A stretch of DNA of 6,204 nt from CALHAX01 sp039816705 (GTDB taxonomy: Bacteria > Pseudomonadota > Alphaproteobacteria > Rhizobiales > CALHAX01). The DNA lies in contig JBCBXF010000190.1 in assembly GCA_039816705.1 (NCBI GenBank), positions 1-6,204 of the forward strand, in the 5' to 3' direction. The position numbers and the translations under genes were made by a program. A model generated the notes under the pieces. It worked only from the letters and a program-made list of their open reading frames with translations. It was not told the origin of the DNA and searched no databases. Shown one piece after another: positions 1 through 6,204 of the stretch; within the stretch, counting starts at the first letter, position 1, and every line of letters starts with the position of its first letter.

Positions 1-1917
1 CCCGACGGCGTGTTCCGGACGGATGATCCGCAGCTGCAAAAGGACATATGGGAGGTTCGCAAGTCTGGTCTCAACATCATGATGTCGATGAAGGACGATC
101 GCAAACCGGTATCGTTCATTGAAGATTGTGCGGTGCCTCTGGAACATCTTGGCGCGTACACCTCGCAGCTGACGGAGGTTTTTGAAAAGCACGGCACGCG
201 CGGAACCTGGTATGCGCATGCCTCGGTTGGCTGTCTGCATGTGCGCCCGGTGCTCAACCTCAAGCTGGAGCAGGATGCACGGACGATGCGCGCGATCGCG
301 GAGGAAGCGTTTGAGCTTGTGCGCACCTACAAGGGTGCGCACTCCGGTGAGCACGGCGATGGCCTTGTGCGCTCGGAATTTCATCGCAGCATGTATGGCG
401 ATGACGTGATCGCGCTGTTCGAGACGGTGAAGGCGACATTCGATCCTGATGGGATGATGAACCCGGGAAAGATCGTCGATCCGCCGAAGATGAATGATCG
501 AGAGCTGTTTCGGTACAAGCCGTCGTATCAATTAAGTGCGCGAACCCCGGTGTTGGATTGGGAACAGTTTTCCTCCGTTTCGGCGCAACCGGGTGCGGGC
601 GGACTGCAGAACGCGGTTGAGATGTGCAATAATAATGGCGCCTGCCGCAAACAGGTGGGCGGTGCGATGTGCCCGAGCTATCGCGTGACCCGCGATGAAA
701 CGCATGTAACACGAGGGCGCGCCAACACCCTGAGATTAGCGCTTTCCGGGCAGCTGGGCGAGGATGCCTTTGCAAGCGAGGCAATGGCCGAGACGATGAA
801 GCTCTGCGTCTCGTGCAAAGCCTGCCGCAGCGAATGCCCGACGGGCGTCGACATGGCGCGGATGAAAATCGAGGTGCTCGCGGCGCGCGCTGCGGCAGGT
901 AAGCTCTCGCTGCATGAGCGGGCGGTCGCTTATCTGCCGCGATATGCGCCGTTGGCCTCGCGGTTGCCGTGGCTTGCCAATGCTCGGGATGTTGTGCCGG
1001 GCATGGCTGCGCTCAGTGAGGCGGTCGCCGCGTTTGCAGCGGACCGCCCGTTGCCACGCTGGAAGTCCGGCGCAACGCGTCATGCGCAACCGGTGTTCTC
1101 GGGGCATTTGGATGCTGGAACGCGCACGGAGGGGCGACCCCGGGTTTTGTTTTTCGCGGATACGTTCAACCGGTACTTTGAAGGGGATCCGAGCGCTGCG
1201 GCGGTCCGTGTCCTGAACGGGCTTGGCTATGATGTGTACGAACTCAAGCCGAAGACCGGGCGCCGCCCGCTCTGCTGTGGCCGGACATTTCTCTCTGCCG
1301 GGCTTGTCGAGGACGCGCGTGCCGAGGCTATGCGCGTGCTGGATGCTATTGATGCGTTTGACGTTACGTCTGATAGCGACGGAGTGGGGACGGTCGTCGT
1401 TGGGCTTGAGCCGAGTTGTCTTTTGACGCTACGGGATGAGTTTCTCTCGCTAGGTCTTGGGGCGCGTGCCGAGGCTTTGGCGCGGAGGGCCTTTCTTCTT
1501 GAGGAGTTTCTGGTCGCTGAGCGCGACGCCGGACGTTTGCCGGAAACGCTTGGCCGACTTACGCGCACGGCGCATGTGCACGGCCATTGTCACCAGAAGT
1601 CTTTCGGTGCGTTCGGTGCCGTGAGCGAGGTGCTCTCCATGATCGAGGGCCTGCGTGTGAAGCCGATCGAGTCGAGCTGTTGCGGTATGGCCGGCGCATT
1701 TGGATACAGCAAAGACACAGCGTCGGTATCGCGAGAGATGGGAGAGCTGTCGCTGTTGCCGGCGGTGCGGGCGGCGAAGTCTGATGATCTCGTGATTGCG
1801 GATGGGTTCTCCTGTCGGCATCAGATCGCAGACGGCGCAGGGCGTGAAGCGGTACATGTTGCGCATGTGTTGGATGCGGCGCGACGGTCCGGCGGTTTTA
1901 GCGGGGGCGTACAATGA
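1..1917 (+). CDS. FAD-linked oxidase / Fe-S oxidoreductase, YdiJ-like (5' end outside window)
   Basis: This is the C-terminal part of a fused flavin and iron-sulfur dehydrogenase. The reading frame is open from base 1, so the GTG at 10 is not a credible start. Domains in order: the C-terminal lobe of the FAD-linked oxidase with GEHGDG (346-363) followed by NPGKI; two 4Fe-4S clusters, first Cys codons at 625, 643 and 670, then a classic CxxCxxCxxxCP at 805-840; and two CCG cysteine-rich domains centred on the Cys-Cys-Gly codons at 1273 and 1678, as in GlcF/HdrD-type subunits. No expected cysteine appears lost. Family members such as E. coli YdiJ (about 1,000 residues) oxidise D-2-hydroxy acids, in that case D-2-hydroxyglutarate, passing electrons to an acceptor; the substrate here is inferred only. 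Roughly 350-380 N-terminal residues, including most of the FAD-binding domain, must lie to the left. The stop overlaps the following thioesterase gene. Confidence 0.93.
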   Translation, partial: PDGVFRTDDPQLQKDIWEVRKSGLNIMMSMKDDRKPVSFIEDCAVPLEHLGAYTSQLTEVFEKHGTRGTWYAHASVGCLHVRPVLNLKLEQDARTMRAIAEEAFELVRTYKGAHSGEHGDGLVRSEFHRSMYGDDVIALFETVKATFDPDGMMNPGKIVDPPKMNDRELFRYKPSYQLSARTPVLDWEQFSSVSAQPGAGGLQNAVEMCNNNGACRKQVGGAMCPSYRVTRDETHVTRGRANTLRLALSGQLGEDAFASEAMAETMKLCVSCKACRSECPTGVDMARMKIEVLAARAAAGKLSLHERAVAYLPRYAPLASRLPWLANARDVVPGMAALSEAVAAFAADRPLPRWKSGATRHAQPVFSGHLDAGTRTEGRPRVLFFADTFNRYFEGDPSAAAVRVLNGLGYDVYELKPKTGRRPLCCGRTFLSAGLVEDARAEAMRVLDAIDAFDVTSDSDGVGTVVVGLEPSCLLTLRDEFLSLGLGARAEALARRAFLLEEFLVAERDAGRLPETLGRLTRTAHVHGHCHQKSFGAFGAVSEVLSMIEGLRVKPIESSCCGMAGAFGYSKDTASVSREMGELSLLPAVRAAKSDDLVIADGFSCRHQIADGAGREAVHVAHVLDAARRSGGFSGGVQ

Positions 1918-2408
1918 CCGAGCGCAGCCGAACTGTGACCTGGCAAGATCCCGCGATTTCGGCAGCGGCGCACGCAGGAAACATGACCGGGCTCGCGTTT
2001 CTCACTGCGATCGTAGAGGGGACGGTTGCGCAACCACCGATCGCGCGGAGCCTCGACTTTCGTCTCGCTGAGGTCAGTGACGGGCGTGCCGTCTTCCATG
2101 CGACACCGCAGGAGTTTCATTTCAATCCGATCGGCACGGTGCATGGAGGTTTCTACGGCACCCTGCTCGACAGCTGCATGAGCTGTGCGGTGCACGCCAC
2201 TTTGCCTGCGGGTGTTGGTTACACGACGGTCGAGTTTAAAGTGAATGTTGTCCGCGGATTGCGAACGGACGCCGGGGAAATCTCGGCTGTCGGCGAGGTG
2301 GTACATCGCGGGCGTCGGATTGCGACATCGCAAGGCCGAATTGTCGATGCGGACGGCAAACTCTACGCGCATGGCACGGCGACGTGCATGCTATTGGCCC
2401 AGTCGTGA
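1914..2408 (+). CDS. PaaI-family hotdog-fold acyl-CoA thioesterase
   Basis: This 164-residue protein has the length and motif of a single-domain PaaI/YbgC-like hotdog thioesterase, which hydrolyses acyl-CoA to free acid and CoA in the cytoplasm. The signature is N71 (FNPIG), H77-G78-G79 and D86, matching the Asn / HGG / Asp set that forms the active site in E. coli PaaI (family knowledge). The rest fits the strand pattern of the fold, with VEFKVNVVR followed by a GEISAVGEVVHRGRR stretch. About 45 residues precede the fold proper. The ATG lies in an ATGA overlap with the stop of the upstream oxidoreductase, with a G-run (1903-1907) six bases before it that can serve as ribosome binding site. 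That overlap argues for one operon and a linked function, perhaps recycling CoA esters of the acid the dehydrogenase handles; the true substrate cannot be read from sequence. Confidence 0.9.
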   Translation: MTERSRTVTWQDPAISAAAHAGNMTGLAFLTAIVEGTVAQPPIARSLDFRLAEVSDGRAVFHATPQEFHFNPIGTVHGGFYGTLLDSCMSCAVHATLPAGVGYTTVEFKVNVVRGLRTDAGEISAVGEVVHRGRRIATSQGRIVDADGKLYAHGTATCMLLAQS

Positions 2409-2519
2409 GCTGTCTCATGGCGTGACAGCCCGCAACGTTTTCTTCATGAAATTGCGACACCGTCTCGCGTGATGGCGTCAGCTCTTCAGCGGCGCCGCAG
2501 TCATCGGTGGCACACGCGT

Positions 2520-2882
2520 ATGCGCAAGTTTGTTTTCATCATTGTTGGTTTGTTTCTCGCCAAGATTGCCTACGAGCAGATGATTTATCGCTCGGCGACG
2601 TATGACGTGATTGTCGGGACGTATGCGCAATCGGCCATCAAGGCCTGTGCCGACCGTTCCGATCAGCCGCAGGTTGCAGCGTCGATGTGGTCCAAGCCGT
2701 CATCCGTCAAGCTGGTGATCGGCAAGCGTGACCTCGATGTCTATTTCTGGCAGGTCAACCATCTGATGTGGCGGGCGCGGTATAAAAATCCGTACTTGTT
2801 CATCACGACGAGCAATGCGCCGAACTACATGCTTTGCGAGTATGATATCATGCGCCAGTCGGCGTTTGTGCAGCGGATGTAG
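2520..2882 (+). CDS. Small membrane-anchored or exported protein of unknown function
   Basis: I do not recognise a named family. From the ATG at 2520 the product is 120 residues: a short basic start (MRK), a hydrophobic segment at about residues 4-18, then a mostly polar domain that would lie in the periplasm. The hydrophobic segment could be an uncleaved anchor or a signal peptide; I see no lipobox. Two cysteines (C43 and C106) could form a disulfide. The C-terminal half is rich in aromatic residues (DVYFWQVNHLMWRARY) and reads like a compact folded domain. I chose 2520 because it begins directly at the membrane segment and GGTGG (2506-2510) sits nine bases upstream; in-frame starts at 2472 (ATG) and 2469 (GTG) would add an arginine-rich leader of 16-17 residues without a clear ribosome binding site. 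It is 111 bases downstream of the thioesterase, so cotranscription is possible but not shown. Confidence 0.7.
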   Translation: MRKFVFIIVGLFLAKIAYEQMIYRSATYDVIVGTYAQSAIKACADRSDQPQVAASMWSKPSSVKLVIGKRDLDVYFWQVNHLMWRARYKNPYLFITTSNAPNYMLCEYDIMRQSAFVQRM

Positions 2883-2920
2883 GCTGTTTAGCTTCTGCTT
2901 TGCAAAATTGACGTTTCCGC

Positions 2921-2948
2921 ATATCCCGACATGTCCCGAACCGGGACA
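2921..2948. promoter_or_regulatory. Perfect inverted repeat with extra direct half-site, candidate operator
   Basis: TGTCCCG-AAC-CGGGACA (2932-2948) is a perfect 7-bp inverted repeat around a 3-base centre. Immediately to its left, ATATCCCGAC (2921-2930) repeats ATGTCCCGAA (2931-2940) with two mismatches, placing a third TCCCG half-site exactly ten bases, about one helical turn, away. A TTGACG hexamer at 2908-2913 resembles a -35 box; seventeen bases further the would-be -10 (ATGTCC, 2931-2936) is poor and overlaps the repeat. The site is about 140 bases upstream of the PilZ/HlyD gene and 50 bases after the small membrane protein gene. No T-run follows, so it does not look like a terminator. 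The regulator is unknown to me. Confidence 0.4.
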
Positions 2949-2965
2949 CTCGCACACGCTTCTCC

Positions 2966-3028
2966 AACCATAACTGCTGTTCGCTGCCTCACGGTGCTCT
3001 CCTCGCGCTAGGACCACAGCAGTTGGTT
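2966..3028. repeat. Interrupted inverted repeat (9 + 4 bp arms) in leader of the alg44-like gene
   Basis: AACTGCTGT (2972-2980) is the exact reverse complement of ACAGCAGTT (3016-3024). Beyond a two-base bulge (2970-2971) the pairing continues with AACC (2966-2969) against GGTT (3025-3028). The 35-base interval between the arms holds no open reading frame of note. If transcribed, this would fold into a 13-bp interrupted stem ending about 60 bases before the start codon at 3088; on DNA it could equally be two spaced half-sites. No T-run follows the right arm, so an intrinsic terminator is unlikely. Function is not known. Confidence 0.35.
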
Positions 3029-3087
3029 AACGGTGGGCGTGCCAGCTTTGCAGGGTTGCAAACCGTGGGGAGTTTTGCGAGCAGCGC

Positions 3088-5121
3088 ATGGGTGTGAAAG
3101 TAAAACGTGATCGGCCGTCCCGTCGGCTGCACCACCGCGTTACCGCGCCGTTGTTCGCAACGGTCGATGGTCATGTGGCTCGTGCGGCTGACTGGAGTCT
3201 TGGCGGATTACGCATCGAGAACTTTGCGGGCACCGTGCCGGATGTCGGTGATGTTGTCGACCTGCATATTTCCCTCCCTTTTCAGGGTTTCGAGGTTGCG
3301 TTCGATACCCGTGGTGAAATCGTCCGGAACGACCACGCTGGCGGTATGTTTGCGCTCAAGTTTCTCGAGCTCGGGGAACGCGAAAGCGAACTGATGCAGC
3401 ACTTCGTCGAGGAGATCGTGCGCGGCACGATGGTCGACGTTGAAGATACGATCCAGCGCATCGATGTGCCGGTCACACCGGTTTCGACAAAGCCTGACCC
3501 CAATCCGATTGCCGAGATTCCGAAGCGCCGGCTGCCGGTGAAGACGATCGTCATGTCCACGTTTTACATGGTGCTGGGCTTTGTGGTGTTCGGCTACTTC
3601 GGTGTGATGCTCTATGCGAATTATTTCCGCATGGAGGTGCGCACCGCCGTCATCTCCGCGCCGCTCGAATCCGTTAAAGCGCAGTTTGATGGGCGCATTG
3701 TGTGGACGGACTACCGCCCCGGACAGCGCGTCAAGACAGGCGATGTTTTGCTCTATGTGGCGGACAACGAGCTTGAAAGAGATATCGACTTCGCGCGGAT
3801 CGAGGTGGAGGAGCGCCGGGCAAGTCTTGCGTTCCTGCGCCGCAAGCACGCGGATGAATTGCACCGGATGGAAGGCCTTGCGGACGTCACGCTGAAAAAT
3901 GTGCGGCAACGCAAGCTGGAGATTGACGCGCTCGAGGTCGAAGCGAAAGCGGCCGAGAGCCAGGCCACGCGTTTGGCATCATTGCTGGCGCAGGGGTTCA
4001 CAACCCGCCAGCGTGTTGAAGCGGCGGAGGCCGCCTGGGTCGATGCGAAGAAGCGGCTCGCATCGCGGCGCCTCGAACTGAAGTCGCAATCACGTCTGGC
4101 CGAAAGTTATATCGGCAAGCGGCACTTCACGGGCGAGAACTTTGTCGGTGAAGTTGGGCGGATTGGTGCCGAGGTTGAATTGGCTGAGCGCCGCATTGGG
4201 ATTGCGTCGACCAAGCTGGAGGTTCTCCTAAAACATCGTGCTCGGCTTGCAGTCCGCTCGCCATTTGACGGTGTTCTGTTGGAACTGCCGCGGGTCGACA
4301 TGGCGTCCGTCCGCCCCGGGGAAACGGTGGCGGTCATCGAACAGCGGCGGCGTCGCGATGTGCTGGCCTATCTGCAGCAGGATGAGGTGCTGAAGGTCGG
4401 CATTGGTGATCGCGCTTATGGATTTATTCCGGCACTGAACGAGAGTGTGCCACTGATTGTTCGGGAGATCGACCGGACGAGCGGTTTTGTGGATGAAAAT
4501 ATATCGAACTATCGCTTCCGCGGTGTTCGGGATCGTTCGGCACGCGTTCGTCTGGACTTCGAGTATCCCGAACTTGTGCAGGATGCGCAGCGGTATCGCT
4601 CCGGCCTTCCGATGATCGTGCTGTTCCAGCAGCAGACGACGAACCAGGTGCTTTCGGAGATTAATCGTCGGCTGAAGATGGTCGCGATCGCTCTATTCGG
4701 ATCGCGGGGCGCAGTTGTCGGCACCTTCAAGCCGCACGAGACGGTGGAGCGCCACCTGAGGAAGGGCGCATCAACTGATGGAACGCGGCTGCTTCCTTAC
4801 GCTCAACCTACGCAGGAACCGGCACCGCAGCGTGAACGGTCCGGTGCGCATCAGGGACAGTTCGATTCTCTGTTCGGTGATGGGTTTGACGAGCTTCTGT
4901 CGCGCTCACGTGAGGGTTCGACCGCAATACTCGAGCGGGTTTCTAAGACGGGCAAATCGTTGATGGCGGCACTCCGTTACAAGGTCCGCGAGATGCTTCA
5001 GCCTGACAATCGCAGATACCGTCTGCAGCACATTCCGGCTCGTAACCCAGCGAGCCGTCCGGCAGACGATACGCAAACTGCTGCGCGCTCACTTGGCGCC
5101 AAATCGTTTCGTCAGCAGTAA
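3088..5121 (+). CDS. alg44: Alg44-like PilZ / HlyD-type polysaccharide co-polymerase
   Basis: This 677-residue membrane protein has the domain order of Alg44, the cyclic-di-GMP receptor that activates the alginate synthase Alg8. The N-terminal PilZ domain (about 8-115) carries the ligand motifs RxxxR (R13, R17) and DxSxxG (D35, S37, G40), so binding is expected. A membrane span follows at about 154-177. The periplasmic part is HlyD-like: a split lipoyl-type half-motif (191-225, FDGRI...PGQRVKTGDVL), a long helical coiled coil with the turn at about 302-306 (QGFTT), the second half-motif (388-420, VRSPFDGVL...RPGE), then a beta-barrel region to about 525. The final ~125 residues (552-677) are basic, with no domain I recognise. 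Pseudomonas Alg44 has 389 residues, so the coiled coil and tail are additions. The ATG at 3088 has only a weak ribosome binding site (GCGAG, 3077-3081), but it directly precedes the PilZ domain. The stop overlaps the glycosyltransferase start. Confidence 0.85.
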   Translation: MGVKVKRDRPSRRLHHRVTAPLFATVDGHVARAADWSLGGLRIENFAGTVPDVGDVVDLHISLPFQGFEVAFDTRGEIVRNDHAGGMFALKFLELGERESELMQHFVEEIVRGTMVDVEDTIQRIDVPVTPVSTKPDPNPIAEIPKRRLPVKTIVMSTFYMVLGFVVFGYFGVMLYANYFRMEVRTAVISAPLESVKAQFDGRIVWTDYRPGQRVKTGDVLLYVADNELERDIDFARIEVEERRASLAFLRRKHADELHRMEGLADVTLKNVRQRKLEIDALEVEAKAAESQATRLASLLAQGFTTRQRVEAAEAAWVDAKKRLASRRLELKSQSRLAESYIGKRHFTGENFVGEVGRIGAEVELAERRIGIASTKLEVLLKHRARLAVRSPFDGVLLELPRVDMASVRPGETVAVIEQRRRRDVLAYLQQDEVLKVGIGDRAYGFIPALNESVPLIVREIDRTSGFVDENISNYRFRGVRDRSARVRLDFEYPELVQDAQRYRSGLPMIVLFQQQTTNQVLSEINRRLKMVAIALFGSRGAVVGTFKPHETVERHLRKGASTDGTRLLPYAQPTQEPAPQRERSGAHQGQFDSLFGDGFDELLSRSREGSTAILERVSKTGKSLMAALRYKVREMLQPDNRRYRLQHIPARNPASRPADDTQTAARSLGAKSFRQQ

Positions 5122-6204
5122 TGTTGTCCCCTGGAGCGTCAGCGACGCGCGCCGTCGCACAGGACTATCATATCGACGATCTTGGGAAGAAAATTCCGCA
5201 GCATGAGAAGTGGTCTTTCTCTGTACTCCTCACGATCGGGATTTATCTCGGCATCTGCTTCGTCGCGCTCACGCTGATCCCCAACACGATCTGGGATCCT
5301 GAAGTCGCACACATCACTTACGTGATCGGCATTCTCGGGATCTGGCGCTACGGCTGGTGGTTCAATCATACGATCCGGGCGATGATCTACGGCAAGATCG
5401 TTTATCCGAAACTGCGAACGCGGGCCGCGGAAATCTGGGATGGCGGATGGCGGCCGGACGAAATGCACTTCATGATGACAACGTTCCGTGAGCATCGTGA
5501 TATCACAGAGCGTGTTGTTCGAGGGATCTGCGATCAGGTGCGCGAATCTGGCGTTCCGGGGACGATCTGGCTGGGGTCCGGCGATCTTTACGATGAGAAA
5601 TTGATCGAGCAGCATCTGCGGCTGATCGCATCGGATCTCGATATTACGCTGCGGATCGTGCGGCAGAACCAGCCGGGCAAGCGGATCGCGATCTCACTTA
5701 TTCTCCGTGCCATGGTGCGTGCGGGCATGAAGGATGATGCACTCGTCATCTTCATGGATGGCGACTTCGTCATAGAGCCCGGCGCTGCCCGCAAATGTCT
5801 GCCGTTGTTCGAGCTGTTTCCTGATCTGCAGGCGTTGACGACGGATGAAGAGGTTATCGTTGTCGGGCCGAAATGGATGCAGCGCTGGTTGACGATGCGG
5901 TTTGCCCAGCGCCGTATCGCCATGCAGTCACATGCGCTCTCGCATCGTGTCCTGACTTTGACAGGTCGGATGTCTGTCTTCCGCGCCAAGCACATCAAGA
6001 CGTACGAGTTCATCCGGCTGCTCGAGGCCGACTATCTGGACAATTGGCTTTGGGGAAGCTTCCGGTTTCTCTCCGGCGATGACAAGAGCACCTGGTATCA
6101 TCTGCTCAAGAACGAAGCTCGAATGCTTTATGTGCCGGATGCCAATGGTTACACGATCGAGGTGATCGAGGGCTCCGCATTCAAGCGGATGGTGGAGAAC
6201 TTCC
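5121..6204 (+). CDS. alg8: Alg8-like family 2 glycosyltransferase (3' end outside window)
   Basis: The frame is open from ATG 5121 to the window edge, 361 codons without stop. The protein starts with a short cytoplasmic leader and two membrane spans (about 33-53 and 62-81), then enters a processive GT2 domain: QPGKR (184-188), the nucleotide-sugar and metal motif MDGD (212-215), TTDE (240-243), LTGRMS (280-285) and SGDDKSTW (318-325), whose Asp pair corresponds to the catalytic-base region. The GDDKS block and LTGR block are what I recall of Alg8, the mannuronan synthase using GDP-mannuronate, rather than of cellulose synthase. Alg8 has 494 residues in P. aeruginosa, so about 130 residues, including the Q-x-x-R-W type acceptor motif and the later membrane spans, should lie to the right. 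TAATG overlap with the preceding stop and no clear ribosome binding site point to translational coupling. Another uronan or hexose polymer is possible. Confidence 0.85.
   Translation, partial: MLSPGASATRAVAQDYHIDDLGKKIPQHEKWSFSVLLTIGIYLGICFVALTLIPNTIWDPEVAHITYVIGILGIWRYGWWFNHTIRAMIYGKIVYPKLRTRAAEIWDGGWRPDEMHFMMTTFREHRDITERVVRGICDQVRESGVPGTIWLGSGDLYDEKLIEQHLRLIASDLDITLRIVRQNQPGKRIAISLILRAMVRAGMKDDALVIFMDGDFVIEPGAARKCLPLFELFPDLQALTTDEEVIVVGPKWMQRWLTMRFAQRRIAMQSHALSHRVLTLTGRMSVFRAKHIKTYEFIRLLEADYLDNWLWGSFRFLSGDDKSTWYHLLKNEARMLYVPDANGYTIEVIEGSAFKRMVENF

Noticed and set aside
10..12. GTG as the true start of the oxidoreductase.
   Set aside because: The frame is open to base 1 and the encoded protein would begin inside the FAD-linked oxidase domain, lacking the flavin-binding half.
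260..784. Long minus-strand reading frame opposite the oxidoreductase (174 codons), and similar ones at 1450-1914, 1821-2372 and 3208-3909.
   Set aside because: They lie antisense to well-supported genes, their products are rich in Arg, His, Ser and Pro without domain features, and they are typical shadows in GC-rich DNA.
2409..2447. GCTGTC (2409-2414) and GACAGC (2424-2429) form a 6-bp inverted repeat just after the thioesterase stop, with a T-rich stretch (TTTTCTT) beginning about eight bases further on.
   Set aside because: The stem is short, the loop is nine bases, and the T-rich stretch is separated from the stem, so it is not a convincing intrinsic terminator.
2897..3052. GCTTTGCA occurs twice in the gene-free stretch (2897-2904 and 3045-3052), with the palindromes TTTGCAAA (2899-2906) and GGTT-GCA-AACC (3054-3064) nearby.
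   Set aside because: Eight-base repeats and such short palindromes are expected by chance at this length and do not line up with other signals.
3088..5121. Possibility that the PilZ/HlyD gene is an ordinary type I secretion or efflux adaptor.
   Set aside because: The N-terminal PilZ domain and the directly coupled Alg8-like synthase fit a polysaccharide co-polymerase, and no ABC or RND transporter gene is adjacent in the window.
5139..6013. Minus-strand open frames opposite the glycosyltransferase.
   Set aside because: The plus frame from 5121 carries all expected GT2 motifs and membrane spans; the antisense products show none.

Overview
The window looks like part of a moderately GC-rich (by eye, not counted) proteobacterial chromosome, most likely alphaproteobacterial. 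This is judged from codon choice and protein style only; there is no rRNA or other taxonomic marker. Every gene I can support lies on the + strand. I see no tRNA, rRNA, CRISPR array, insertion sequence or phage gene.

Left part (1-2408): a metabolic pair. The window opens inside a large flavin plus iron-sulfur oxidoreductase of the YdiJ / FAD-linked-oxidase type (C-terminal ~638 codons present). Its stop codon overlaps by 4 bases (ATGA) the start of a PaaI-type hotdog thioesterase. The overlap implies co-transcription and probably translational coupling.

Middle (2409-3087): a small single-pass membrane or exported protein of unknown function (2520-2882), then a 205-base gene-free stretch. That stretch holds a perfect 7-bp inverted repeat with an extra direct half-site, and a second, longer interrupted inverted repeat. 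It is the obvious place for the control region of the genes to the right.

Right part (3088-6204): a polysaccharide synthase module. The first gene encodes a 677-residue protein with a cytoplasmic PilZ domain (cyclic-di-GMP binding residues visible), one membrane span, and a periplasmic HlyD-like part with a long coiled-coil hairpin. This is the domain order of the alginate co-polymerase Alg44, but the protein is far longer than the Pseudomonas one. Its stop overlaps by one base (TAATG) the start of an Alg8-like family 2 glycosyltransferase, which runs off the right edge. Together they suggest a cyclic-di-GMP-activated exopolysaccharide synthase of the Alg8/Alg44 type. Gene order (alg44-like first) and the enlarged Alg44 differ from the Pseudomonas arrangement. 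The polymer need not be alginate: no GDP-mannose dehydrogenase, epimerase or acetylase gene is in view.
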